NCBI RefSeq assembly: GCF_016865585.1
Contig: NZ_JAESND010000001.1
Location: forward strand, 558,001-622,000
Source: Jeongeupia naejangsanensis
Lineage (GTDB): Bacteria; Pseudomonadota; Gammaproteobacteria; Burkholderiales; Chitinibacteraceae
Length of the DNA: 64,000 nt
Direction of reading: 5' to 3'
Below are positions 17,272-25,726 of this stretch, in pieces. A program made the position numbers and the translations under genes. The notes beneath the pieces were generated by a model, which did no database searches, was not told the DNA's origin, and worked only from the letters and a program-made list of their open reading frames with translations. Positions within the stretch are counted from its first letter, which is position 1. Each line of letters starts with the position of its first letter.

Positions 17272-18132
17272 CTAAACACCGTGCTGCTTGAACCAGGACA
17301 GCATTTTCTGCCAGCCGTCGCGTGCAGCCGCCTCGTTGTAGCTGGGGCGGTAATCGGCGTTGAAACCGTGCCCGGCATCCGGATAGACGATGATCTCGGT
17401 CTGAGCCTTGGCCGCCTTGAGCGCGGTACGCATCTGCGCAATCGACTCGGCGGAAATCCCTTTGTCCTGGCCACCATAAAGCCCCAGCACCGGCACCCGG
17501 ACCTCGGCAGCCACATCGAGCGGCTGCTTTGGCGTGTTGGCCGACGCGGTGCCGCCCAGACGTCCGTACCATGCCACCGCGGCCTTCAACGACGGATTGC
17601 GTGCGGCGTACAACCAGACGATGCGTCCACCCCAGCAGAAACCGGTGATGGCCGTGTGCCTGGCGTCGCCGCCGTTGCGCGCGGCCCACGCGACGGTGGC
17701 ATCGAGATCGGACAGAACCTGCGCATCGGGCACGCTCATCACCAGCTTCATCAGCTGATCCACTTCCGGATAGTTGCGCGGGTCGCCCTGACGGAAGTAC
17801 AGCTCGGGTGCAATGGCCAGATAGCCGCTCTTGGCCAATCGGCGGCACACCGCCTGGATGTGTTCGTGCACGCCGAAAATCTCCTGCACGACGATGACCG
17901 TCGGCAGCGGACCCTTTGTCCTTTCCGGCGCAGCCCGGTACGCAGGCAGCATCGCGCCACCTTCCACCGGGATCTGCACCGAACCGGCCGCCAGCCCGCC
18001 GTCGTCGGTGTCGATTGTCGTTGCCGCAACAGGACGGACCGCCAATGCGAAACCGGCGGCGATCGCGCCGGAAATGAAAACGCGCCGGGACGTATCGCCC
18101 GGCGCGTTGTGGCCAACAAGATCATCGTTCAC
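17272..18132 (-). CDS. Dienelactone hydrolase family protein with Tat signal
   Basis: A 286-residue alpha/beta hydrolase. The N-terminus has a twin-arginine export signal, SRRVFISGAIAAGFALAV (15-32), ending near VAA, so the enzyme should act in the periplasm. The DLH catalytic triad is visible as C166 in TGFCWGG, D223 in GGQDKG and H255 in AGHGF, with E84 in QEIFGVHEH poised to activate the cysteine. The family hydrolyses dienelactones or related esters; the substrate here is unknown, and no aromatic degradation genes are nearby. The gene is monocistronic and its 3' end shares a terminator with sugE. Confidence 0.9.
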   Translation of the reverse strand: MNDDLVGHNAPGDTSRRVFISGAIAAGFALAVRPVAATTIDTDDGGLAAGSVQIPVEGGAMLPAYRAAPERTKGPLPTVIVVQEIFGVHEHIQAVCRRLAKSGYLAIAPELYFRQGDPRNYPEVDQLMKLVMSVPDAQVLSDLDATVAWAARNGGDARHTAITGFCWGGRIVWLYAARNPSLKAAVAWYGRLGGTASANTPKQPLDVAAEVRVPVLGLYGGQDKGISAESIAQMRTALKAAKAQTEIIVYPDAGHGFNADYRPSYNEAAARDGWQKMLSWFKQHGV

Positions 18133-18177
18133 GGCTGACTCCGGGCAGGTTTAGCTACCCAGCATAGCCGAGATCGT

Positions 18178-19635
18178 TCAGGCTGCCGGCACCGCAGCAA
18201 CGGCGGCCTTGAGCAATTCCCAGAATTTCTCGACCGACGCCACCTCGACCCGCTCGTCCGGCGAATGGGCGCCGCGGATCGTCGGACCGAACGACACCAT
18301 GTCCATCTCCGGGTATTTGGCGGCGATCAGTCCGCACTCGAGTCCGGCATGGATGACTTCAACCGCCAGCTCGTCACCAAATTGCGATTGATATACCTGT
18401 TTCAGCAAGGCCAGCGCCGGCGACGCCGGATCAGGCGCCCAGCCCGGGTATTCGCCGCTTTCGATCACGACCGCGTCGGCCAGCCGACCGATCGCGCGCA
18501 GCTTGCGCTTGATGTCGGTCAGGCCGTAGGTATTCAGCGACCGCGCCATCGACACCGCTTCGAAACCATGCGCGGCATCGATGTGGACAACCCCGAGGTT
18601 GGCCGAGGTCTCGACCACGCCCTCGACATCCGGACTCCAGCGGAGGACTCCGTGATGGGCCGCCACCAGCAGCTCCATCGATGTACGGCTGCAGCTTTCG
18701 CTCAGTGCCTGCATTGCACTGACAGGGGTCACTACCAGCTTTACGTTCGGCTCGACCTGACGCATGCGCACCGACAGCCCGTCGCGCCACTGGCCGACCA
18801 GCTCGTCGAGCCACGACACCGCACCGGACGGCAGGGCCAGCGTCACGAAGGCTTCGCGCGCCAGCGCGTTGCGCAATGTACCGCCGCGCATCGAGACCAC
18901 GCGTGCGCCATATCGCTCGATCGCATCGAGTGCCAGATGCGCCAGTGCGCGGATCGGGTTGCCGTGCAGCTTGTGGATGTCGGCACCGGAATGGCCGCCA
19001 CGGAAGCCGGTGAGCGCGACCTCGATGGCTTGCCAGTCGGCCGGCATCGGCTCGAACCGGGCCGCCCGCTTGTAGGTCACGTCCACGCCACCGGCGCAGC
19101 CGATATAGCACTGCCCCCATTCCTCGGTATCCAGATTGAACAGCAGCTTGCCTTGCAGCCAGCCCGCGCGCAGCGCCTGCACACCACTCATGCCTGCTTC
19201 TTCGTCGATCGTCAGCAGCACTTCGAGCGGGCCATGCGGCACGTCGTTCGATTCAAGCAGGGCCAGCGCCGCAGCGACACCGATGCCGTTGTCTGCGCCC
19301 AGCGTCGTGCCGTCGGCGTGCACCCAGCCGTCCACCAGCCGGGTCCGGATCGGGTCACGATGAAAATCGTGGCCTCGACCTTCATTCTGCTGGGTCACCA
19401 TGTCGAGATGGCCTTGCAGCACCACGCCAACGCGATCTTCCATGCCCTTGCTGGCCGGCTTGCGAATCAGCAGGTTGCCGGCCTCGTCCAGCTCCGCGAC
19501 CAGGCCACGCCCCAGCGCCCAGTCGCGCAGATGGTTGCGCAGCGCGGCTTCGTGCTTGGACGGCCGCGGAAAACTGCACAGAGTGGCGAAATGGCGCCAA
19601 AGGTCGGCGGGCTTGAGGGCTGCTACGGCGTTCAT
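18178..19635 (-). CDS. pepD: Aminoacyl-histidine (cytosol non-specific) dipeptidase PepD
   Basis: A 485-residue M20C zinc peptidase of normal length. Metal-ligand motifs are in order: VVLQGHLDMVTQ, TTLGADNGIGVAAALALLE, LTIDEEAGMSGV (catalytic EE), LFNLDTEEWG, and GHSGADIH in the lid domain. A final His-containing segment lies near SFGPTIRGAHSPDERV. It hydrolyses a broad range of dipeptides, including Xaa-His, in the cytosol. It is monocistronic and divergent from the lysine catabolic module. Confidence 0.95.
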   Translation of the reverse strand: MNAVAALKPADLWRHFATLCSFPRPSKHEAALRNHLRDWALGRGLVAELDEAGNLLIRKPASKGMEDRVGVVLQGHLDMVTQQNEGRGHDFHRDPIRTRLVDGWVHADGTTLGADNGIGVAAALALLESNDVPHGPLEVLLTIDEEAGMSGVQALRAGWLQGKLLFNLDTEEWGQCYIGCAGGVDVTYKRAARFEPMPADWQAIEVALTGFRGGHSGADIHKLHGNPIRALAHLALDAIERYGARVVSMRGGTLRNALAREAFVTLALPSGAVSWLDELVGQWRDGLSVRMRQVEPNVKLVVTPVSAMQALSESCSRTSMELLVAAHHGVLRWSPDVEGVVETSANLGVVHIDAAHGFEAVSMARSLNTYGLTDIKRKLRAIGRLADAVVIESGEYPGWAPDPASPALALLKQVYQSQFGDELAVEVIHAGLECGLIAAKYPEMDMVSFGPTIRGAHSPDERVEVASVEKFWELLKAAVAAVPAA

Positions 19636-19902
19636 GAGGCGGCTCGCAGTTTGTCAGGTACGGTTAAGGAGCTTTGAATGTTAATCCCGTTGTCGTGGCA
19701 CGTCCTGTGATGGATTACCACGGCCTCTCTTTTCGGTACGAGTAACAGTTTTTAATGCAAATTCCATCCTTTTCCGGCCGATGAATGACGATTGGAGGCT
19801 GCATTCAACCGGCGAGCAGCCAATGCTGTCTCCTTAGGCCAACACCGGCCACACCGGAAACCGCACACACTATGCTGAAGCATCGTCGTTCGGGATGGCG
19901 CC

Positions 19903-20712
19903 ATGGACAACGCTGCCTTCTTTGCCTCGCTGTGGGACGACTACATTGCCATCGCACCACAATCCGCGCGCATCCACGCGCTGTTTGCCGCCGACAACGC
20001 CACGGTCATCAATGACCACGTCGCTTTCCGCACCTTTGACACGGGCCCGCTGTGCCTGTCACGGCTCGAACCGCGGCTGTTCGACCTCGGCTACCGGCGC
20101 CACGCCCCCTATGCCTTTCCCGACAAGCACCTGTCCGCCTGGGGATACGCATCATCCGACCCGGATGCACCACTGATCTTTCTGTCGGAGCTCCACGTCA
20201 GCGCATTGTCGACGGTTGCCCAGGACATTCTCACGCCACTGCTCGCCAGCCTTGACCCGGCCCTCGCCGAGACGCCCGCCGTGTTCAGTGCGGGGCGTGT
20301 CTGGCCGGCGATCAGCTACAGCGACTACCGGACACTCGCGGCCGAAAGCGAGTACGCCGGCTGGCTGGCGGCACTCGGCCTGCATGCCAATCATTTCACC
20401 GTTGCCGTACACCGGCTGCGGACCCCCACGACCATCGAGGATGTGCTCGAACGCGTTCGCGCCGCCGGTTTTGCGATCAACGACGCCGGTGGAGAAATCA
20501 AGGGCACGCCGGCGGAGTTGCTCGAGCAGGCGGCCACGCTCGCCGATCGCCAGCCGGTTGCTTTCGCGGGCGGGGAAATGCACGTGGTGCCCACGTGCTA
20601 CTACGAGTTTGCCCGCCGCTACCCCGACGTCGACGGCCGCCTGTATCAGGGCTTCGTCGCGGCCAGCGCCAGCCGGATTTTCGAATCCACGCACCGGAAC
20701 CCGCGCGGATGA
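19903..20712 (+). CDS. DUF1338 / HglS-type 2-oxoadipate dioxygenase-decarboxylase
   Basis: A 269-residue VOC-fold enzyme of the DUF1338 family. Characterised members (HglS) use Fe(II) to convert 2-oxoadipate to 2-hydroxyglutarate. Putative metal ligands H39 (INDHVAFRTF), H164 (HANHFTVAV) and E235 (YYEFARR) are present, with R43 as a possible substrate contact. The protein is shorter than some bacterial HglS, which run to over 400 residues, and resembles the compact form. Its stop overlaps the next start in ATGA. With the two following genes it forms a lysine-to-2-hydroxyglutarate module. Function is inferred from family and context. Confidence 0.8.
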   Translation: MDNAAFFASLWDDYIAIAPQSARIHALFAADNATVINDHVAFRTFDTGPLCLSRLEPRLFDLGYRRHAPYAFPDKHLSAWGYASSDPDAPLIFLSELHVSALSTVAQDILTPLLASLDPALAETPAVFSAGRVWPAISYSDYRTLAAESEYAGWLAALGLHANHFTVAVHRLRTPTTIEDVLERVRAAGFAINDAGGEIKGTPAELLEQAATLADRQPVAFAGGEMHVVPTCYYEFARRYPDVDGRLYQGFVAASASRIFESTHRNPRG

Positions 20713-21833
20713 GGCCGGTCCTGATCGTCGGCGCCGGCAAGATCGGCGCCAGCATTGCCAAACTGCTGGTCCACAGCGGCGACTACGATGTCACCCTCGC
20801 CGATCGTGACGCCGCAGCCTTGCAGCGCGTGGCCGCACGGGCGCCGGTCCGGACACTGGCACTCCGCGCCAGCGATGCCGACGGACTCGCAGCCAGTCTC
20901 GCGGGACAATCCGCCGTGCTGTCGGCCACCAGCTTCGATGCCAATCCGGCCATCGCCCGTGCGGCACTGGCCAGCGGCGCCAGCTATTTCGACCTGACCG
21001 AGGATGTGGCGACCACGCGCAAGATCCGCAATCTGGCCCGCCGCGCCGCGCCGCGGCAGATTTTCATGCCGCAATGCGGTCTGGCACCGGGATTCATCGG
21101 CATTCTCGCTGCCGACCTCGCCCATCGCTTCGATACGCTCGACACCGTGAAAATGCGCGTCGGTGCGCTGCCGCAGTATCCGAACAACCCGATCATGTAC
21201 AACCTGACCTGGTCGACCGACGGCCTGATCAATGAATACTGCAACGCGTGCGAGGCCATCGTCGACGGCCAGCGCCGCGACGTTCAGGCGCTCGAAGGGC
21301 TGGAACATTTCGCCCTCGACGGGCTCGAATACGAGGCCTTCAACACCTCCGGCGGTCTCGGCACCCTCTGCGAAACACTGGCGCAGCGGGTGCACACCCT
21401 CAACTACAAGACGGTGCGCTACACCGGACACCGTTACCTGATGGATTTTCTCGTCAACGGCCTGCGTCTCGGGGCCAGCCGCGCCGGCCGGCGCCAGCTC
21501 AAAACGATGCTGGAATACGCCGTCCCGATCACCCTGCAGGATGTCGTCCTGGTGTTCGTTTCGGTCTCGGGCATGATCGACGGCCAGTTCCGCCAGATCA
21601 CCGATGCCCGAAAGATCTATCACCGCGAGCTGTTCGGCGAAGCCTGGAGCGCGATTCAGCTCACCACCGCCGCCAGCGCCTGCGCCGTCATCGACCTGCA
21701 TTTTGACGGCGAACTCAATGGCGACGGTCACGGTTTCGTCGCCCAGGAACAGGTCTCGCTCGACCGTTTCCTTGCCAACCGTTTCGGCCGTTATTACGCG
21801 ATCGACCGATATGCCGAAGAAATCCCGATCTGA
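20709..21833 (+). CDS. Saccharopine dehydrogenase family protein
   Basis: A 374-residue enzyme with an N-terminal Rossmann fold, VLIVGAGKIGASIAKLL (3-19), followed by the saccharopine dehydrogenase catalytic domain with FDLTEDVATTRKI, MPQCGLAPGFIGILA and NTSGGLGTLCETL. It would oxidise saccharopine to 2-aminoadipate-6-semialdehyde and glutamate with NAD(P)+. The ATG at 20709 overlaps the DUF1338 stop, and the aldehyde dehydrogenase follows after 27 bases, so these three genes form an operon. A lysine-ketoglutarate reductase is not in the window. Confidence 0.88.
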   Translation: MRPVLIVGAGKIGASIAKLLVHSGDYDVTLADRDAAALQRVAARAPVRTLALRASDADGLAASLAGQSAVLSATSFDANPAIARAALASGASYFDLTEDVATTRKIRNLARRAAPRQIFMPQCGLAPGFIGILAADLAHRFDTLDTVKMRVGALPQYPNNPIMYNLTWSTDGLINEYCNACEAIVDGQRRDVQALEGLEHFALDGLEYEAFNTSGGLGTLCETLAQRVHTLNYKTVRYTGHRYLMDFLVNGLRLGASRAGRRQLKTMLEYAVPITLQDVVLVFVSVSGMIDGQFRQITDARKIYHRELFGEAWSAIQLTTAASACAVIDLHFDGELNGDGHGFVAQEQVSLDRFLANRFGRYYAIDRYAEEIPI

Positions 21834-21860
21834 CGCGGACCGCGTCATGCGGAGGTCATC

Positions 21861-23417
21861 ATGTACACCCTTCCCCACCTTCTCGCCCCGTTGAGGCTCG
21901 ACCGCTGGCAGCAGGCCGAATGCTGGCCCGGCGCGATCATCGACGGCATTGCCCATTACCCGTCGACGCCGCCCCGCCTGCTCTACAGCCCGATCGACCG
22001 CCAGGAACACGGCCAGCTGCTGCCCGCCAGCGCGGTCGAAGTCAGCGCGGCGGTCGGCTGCGCCATCGTGGCGTTCGAGGCGTGGCGCACGGTCCCTGCG
22101 CCACGCCGGGGCGAACTGGTCCGGCGCATCGGCGAGGCGGTACGGCTTCACAAGACGCAGTTGGCTCAACTGATCACGCTCGAGGCCGGCAAGATCGCCA
22201 GCGAAGCCGAGGGCGAGGTTCAGGAGTGGATCGACGTCTGTGATTACGCCGCCGGCCTGTCGCGGCAACTGCACGGGCTGACCATCGCCAGCGAGCGTCC
22301 GCAGCACCGGCTGCTCGAGCAGTGGCATCCGCTCGGCGTGGTCGGCGTGATCAGCGCATTCAACTTTCCGGTCGCCGTGTGGGCGTGGAATGCGATGCTG
22401 GCGCTCGTCTGCGGTGATGCCGTCGTGTGGAAACCGTCGGAAAAAACACCGCTTTGCGCACTGGCTGCAACGGCGCTGGTTCTCGACGTACTTCGCGATT
22501 TCGGCGACGCACCCGCCGGCCTGATTCAGCTGGTCCAGGGCGATGCCGTCGTCGGCGACCATCTGGCCAGCGACCGGCACATTGCGCTGATTTCAGCGAC
22601 CGGCTCTGTCGCCATGGGCCGGGCTGTGGCGCAACACGCGGCGACGCGGCTGGGACGCAGCCTGCTCGAGCTGGGCGGCAACAATGCCGCGATCATCACG
22701 GCAAGCGCCGACCTCGAACTGGCGGCGCGCGCCATCGTCTTCGCCGCCGCCGGCACCTGCGGCCAGCGCTGCACCAGCCTGCGCCGGCTATTCGTTCACG
22801 AAGAGATTGCCGATGCGCTGCAGGAGAAGCTCATCACCGCCTACCAGCACCTGAACGTCGGCGACCCGCGTTTTGCCACGACCCTGATCGGCCCGCTGAT
22901 CGACGACGCAGCGATGAAACGCATGCACGCCGCACTAGCGCAGGCAGAAATCGAAGGCGGCCGCATCCTGATCGGCGGCGGGCAGGTCCGCGTCGGCGGG
23001 AACGTTCCCGATGGCGGTTGCTACGTCCGGCCAGCCCTGCTGGCCATGCCCGAGCAAACCGACGTCGTTCACGATGAAACCTTCGCTCCCGTGCTGTACC
23101 TGATGCGCTATGCGCGGCTGAACGAAGCGATCGCGCTGAACAACGCCGTATCACAAGGCCTGTCGAGCGCGATCTTCACGACCGACCTGCGTGAAGCCGG
23201 CGCCTTCATCGGCCCGGCCGGCTCCGATTGCGGGCTAGCCAACGTCAACGCCGGCACTTCGGGTGCCGAAATCGGCGGCGCGTTCGGCGGCGAGAAGGAC
23301 ACCGGCGGCGGCCGAGAATCGGGTTCGGACGCCTGGAAAAACTATATGCGCCGCGCGACCAACACGCTCAATGACGGTCATGCATTACCGCTGGCCCAAG
23401 GCGTTCGCTTTGGCTGA
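21861..23417 (+). CDS. amaB: 2-aminoadipate-6-semialdehyde dehydrogenase (ALDH7 family)
   Basis: A 518-residue aldehyde dehydrogenase. Catalytic E270 lies in LLELGGNNA and nucleophile C304 in GQRCTSLRR. NAD-binding elements include SAFNFPVAVWAWN and SATGSVAMGR. The C-terminal segment NAGTSGAEIGGAFGGEKDTG is characteristic of the ALDH7/antiquitin branch that oxidises aminoadipate semialdehyde to 2-aminoadipate. Its place after saccharopine dehydrogenase supports this. Aminoadipate would then be transaminated to 2-oxoadipate, the substrate of the DUF1338 enzyme two genes upstream. No terminator was seen. Confidence 0.88.
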   Translation: MYTLPHLLAPLRLDRWQQAECWPGAIIDGIAHYPSTPPRLLYSPIDRQEHGQLLPASAVEVSAAVGCAIVAFEAWRTVPAPRRGELVRRIGEAVRLHKTQLAQLITLEAGKIASEAEGEVQEWIDVCDYAAGLSRQLHGLTIASERPQHRLLEQWHPLGVVGVISAFNFPVAVWAWNAMLALVCGDAVVWKPSEKTPLCALAATALVLDVLRDFGDAPAGLIQLVQGDAVVGDHLASDRHIALISATGSVAMGRAVAQHAATRLGRSLLELGGNNAAIITASADLELAARAIVFAAAGTCGQRCTSLRRLFVHEEIADALQEKLITAYQHLNVGDPRFATTLIGPLIDDAAMKRMHAALAQAEIEGGRILIGGGQVRVGGNVPDGGCYVRPALLAMPEQTDVVHDETFAPVLYLMRYARLNEAIALNNAVSQGLSSAIFTTDLREAGAFIGPAGSDCGLANVNAGTSGAEIGGAFGGEKDTGGGRESGSDAWKNYMRRATNTLNDGHALPLAQGVRFG

Positions 23418-23434
23418 TCCATGGCCGATCCGTA

Positions 23435-23974
23435 CTACGGCCGGGTGAACGGACGCGGTACGGGTTGAGCCGGCGGTTGCGGCACCAGCGATGGAATCGG
23501 TTTGTGCGGCGGATGTGGCGGCCTCGGATAAGGGGGACGCGGCCGAGGTCCGTACGGTGGCCCGTACGCCTGGCCATAGATGCCCCAAAGATTGCCCGGC
23601 GTGCAGAAATACGGATCGTAGTCCGGATTGTCGACATCACAGTTTTCGGTCAGCCTCGCGTTGGGATCCGGGCGTCGTGACGGTTCGCGCGACCGGGTCG
23701 TGACCGGCGTAGGCGATGGCAACGGTTCGACCCTGGCGCTCGGCGGCGGCATTTTGGGCGCCGGCACGACCGAGAACGACCCCTTGCCTTCCGACAACGG
23801 TTTGCCACCCGGACATTTCGTCTGGGTATAAAGTACCCCGCCTTTGCCGTCCGGACACTTGTAGACCTCGTCCGCGTGTGCGCTTACTGCCACAAGCGCT
23901 ACCACGGCCGCCTTGCAGAGCAAAGCAACACGGCGCAAGCTCGCGCCCGAAACCCACAACACCTTGTTCAGCAT
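23435..23974 (-). CDS. Exported DUF4124-domain protein with Pro-rich tail
   Basis: About 180 residues from the ATG at 23974. A signal peptide (RRVALLCKAAVVALVAVSAHA) is followed by the short DUF4124 motif DEVYKCPDGKGGVLYTQTKC. A proline-rich tail follows (about 70-180), with many PPYGPRP-like runs. Function is unknown; the domain is common in periplasmic proteins of betaproteobacteria. The start is uncertain: an ATG at 23992 and a TTG at 23938 are also possible. With the chosen start its ATG shares the CATG at 23972-23975 with the divergent SDR gene, so each promoter would lie within the other gene. Confidence 0.75.
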   Translation of the reverse strand: MLNKVLWVSGASLRRVALLCKAAVVALVAVSAHADEVYKCPDGKGGVLYTQTKCPGGKPLSEGKGSFSVVPAPKMPPPSARVEPLPSPTPVTTRSREPSRRPDPNARLTENCDVDNPDYDPYFCTPGNLWGIYGQAYGPPYGPRPRPPYPRPPHPPHKPIPSLVPQPPAQPVPRPFTRP

Positions 23975-24647
23975 GTCCAAAACCCTTTTCATCACCGGTG
24001 CCAGCCGCGGTATCGGACGCGAATTCGTCCGGCAGTATCTCGATGCCGGCTGGCAGGTCGTCGCCACATGCCGGAACCCGACCGATCTGGCCGACCTGGC
24101 GCAGCACCCCGCGCTGACGCTACTGCAACTCGACGTCACCGACTGGGACGCAGTGGCCATGCTGGCCTCGCAACTGGCCCATACCCGAATCGACCTGCTC
24201 ATCAATAACGCTGGCATTTATGGCGGCGTGATGCAAGACCTCGGTTGCACCGACGTCGGCACCTGGCTCGAAACACTGGCCACCAATGCCATCGCCCCTG
24301 TCAAGATTGTCGAGTCGCTGCTACCGCGTCTGGCGCCGCGAGCGCTCATCATCAACATTTCGAGCAAAATGGGCAGCATGGCCGACAACGGGAGTGGGGG
24401 CGACTACCACTACCGCAGTGCCAAGGCCGCCCTCAACGCCGCCACCGTCAGTCTGGCACGGGATCTGACTGGCCGGCACTGCTGCGTGGCACTGCATCCT
24501 GGCTGGGTGCAGACCGACATGGGCGGCGCCTATGCGCTGATCGATGCCGCGACATCGGTTCGCGGGATGCGCGATGTCATCGCCGGGCTGCAAGCAACGG
24601 ACAGCGGCCGTTTCATCACCTACGACAATCGCAGCATTCCGTGGTGA
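23973..24647 (+). CDS. Short-chain dehydrogenase/reductase
   Basis: A 224-residue SDR with a Rossmann cofactor motif TGASRGIG (8-15), the NNAG motif in LLINNAGIYGG, catalytic Ser in IINISSKMG, and the YxxxK pair in YHYRSAKAAL. The lack of an acidic residue after the second strand and the CRN segment suggest NADP(H) preference. C-factor/YdfG-like proteins of this size are common; the substrate is unknown. The start is placed at ATG 23973 because the SDR homology begins there, although no good Shine-Dalgarno precedes it. It is head-to-head with the DUF4124 gene. Confidence 0.85.
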   Translation: MSKTLFITGASRGIGREFVRQYLDAGWQVVATCRNPTDLADLAQHPALTLLQLDVTDWDAVAMLASQLAHTRIDLLINNAGIYGGVMQDLGCTDVGTWLETLATNAIAPVKIVESLLPRLAPRALIINISSKMGSMADNGSGGDYHYRSAKAALNAATVSLARDLTGRHCCVALHPGWVQTDMGGAYALIDAATSVRGMRDVIAGLQATDSGRFITYDNRSIPW

Positions 24648-24796
24648 CCGGCGCCTAGACCGTTTGGGGGATTGTGCCTGCCGGCGTGATGTTGTAACGG
24701 CTTCGGCACTACAGATCGTAAAACTTGGTTTAGCGCAAAGTGGCGATGTCAACGGCAAGCGATGCTGGTCTCAAACCGACCCACGAGGAGCGCACG

Positions 24797-25513
24797 ATGA
24801 CCACGCAAACCCTGGCCCCGCCCCGCAAAACCGGCCCAGCCTACGATGGCGTACCCGACTACCTGATCGACGTTTACGACTGGGCCTACGTCAACCCGTC
24901 GCAGGTCGACCGGCTCGACCACAACGTCGTGGTCAAGACGCTGCTGTTCTGCAACGACCAGCGGCTGATGCGCGCCTACCTGAACGAGATCGAACCCGGC
25001 TCGCGCGTCTGGCAGGTTGCGCACGTTTACGGCGATCTCGTCAGCCGCGTTGCCGACAAGGTCGGCCCCAATGGCGCGTTCGACCTGACCGACATCACCC
25101 CGGCACAGGTCGCCCACGGTGAAGCCAAGCTCGCCGGCAAGCCGTGGGCCAGCGTCATTCGCGCCGATGCCGCCAAGCACACCGCCGATCAGCCCTACGA
25201 CCTGATCTGCAGCTTCTTCCTGCTGCACGAAGTACCGGATTACAAAAAACGCGACATTGTCGACCATATGCTGGCGCAACTGCCGGAAGGCGGCAAAGCC
25301 GTGTTCGTCGACTATCACCGCCCCGCCCTGTGGCAACCGATCCGCTGGATCCTCAAGGTCGTCAACGCCTGGCTCGAACCGTTTGCCAATGCGCTCTGGC
25401 AGCATGAAATCCAGCATTACGCCACCCATGCCGACCAGTTCAGCTGGGACAAGCGCACCTACTTCGGTGGCGTCTACCAGTGCGTGATCGTCCGCCGCAA
25501 AACCAACTCGTAA
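24797..25513 (+). CDS. rquA: Rhodoquinone biosynthesis protein RquA
   Basis: A 238-residue SAM-binding protein. The segments DGVPDYLIDVYDWAYVNP, VWQVAHVYGDLVSRV, CSFFLLHEVPDYKKR, and QPIRWILKVVNAWLEPFA match my memory of RquA closely. RquA resembles a class I methyltransferase but converts ubiquinone to rhodoquinone, with SAM serving as amino donor. Rhodoquinone has a low potential and lets fumarate reductase run during hypoxia. The VWQVAHVYGD motif replaces the usual glycine-rich SAM motif, as expected for RquA. The ATG at 24797 has a GAGGAG ribosome site. It is monocistronic. Confidence 0.88.
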   Translation: MTTQTLAPPRKTGPAYDGVPDYLIDVYDWAYVNPSQVDRLDHNVVVKTLLFCNDQRLMRAYLNEIEPGSRVWQVAHVYGDLVSRVADKVGPNGAFDLTDITPAQVAHGEAKLAGKPWASVIRADAAKHTADQPYDLICSFFLLHEVPDYKKRDIVDHMLAQLPEGGKAVFVDYHRPALWQPIRWILKVVNAWLEPFANALWQHEIQHYATHADQFSWDKRTYFGGVYQCVIVRRKTNS

Positions 25514-25529
25514 CAATTTCACCTTTCGT

Positions 25530-25573
25530 CCCGGCGACAAGCTACTGGCATTGTCGCCGGGCTATCGTATAAT
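25530..25573 (+). promoter_or_regulatory. 11-bp hairpin and TATAAT promoter upstream of rhlE
   Basis: CCCGGCGACAA (25530-25540) and TTGTCGCCGGG (25551-25561) form a perfect stem just after rquA, but no T-run follows. A consensus TATAAT lies at 25568-25573 with TGGCAT (25546-25551) 16 bases upstream as a weak -35. The rhlE transcript would have a leader of about 150 bases, as is common for cold-induced helicase genes. Confidence 0.5.
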
Positions 25574-25726
25574 GCGATTCCGTTTCACAGTGGTCCGATG
25601 CAATGTTCCGGCTCCAGCCGGCATGTGACCGCTCCGTTGTCGTTCCAGTCCGAACCAACCCAAATACCCGATCAGCCGCAGACTGGCGCCCGTGAAAGGC
25701 GGCCGGCCGATCACACCGGATAGTCT

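Noticed and set aside
20646-22580. 644-codon minus-strand frame over the lysine catabolic genes
   Set aside because: It is a shadow of the saccharopine dehydrogenase and aldehyde dehydrogenase genes.
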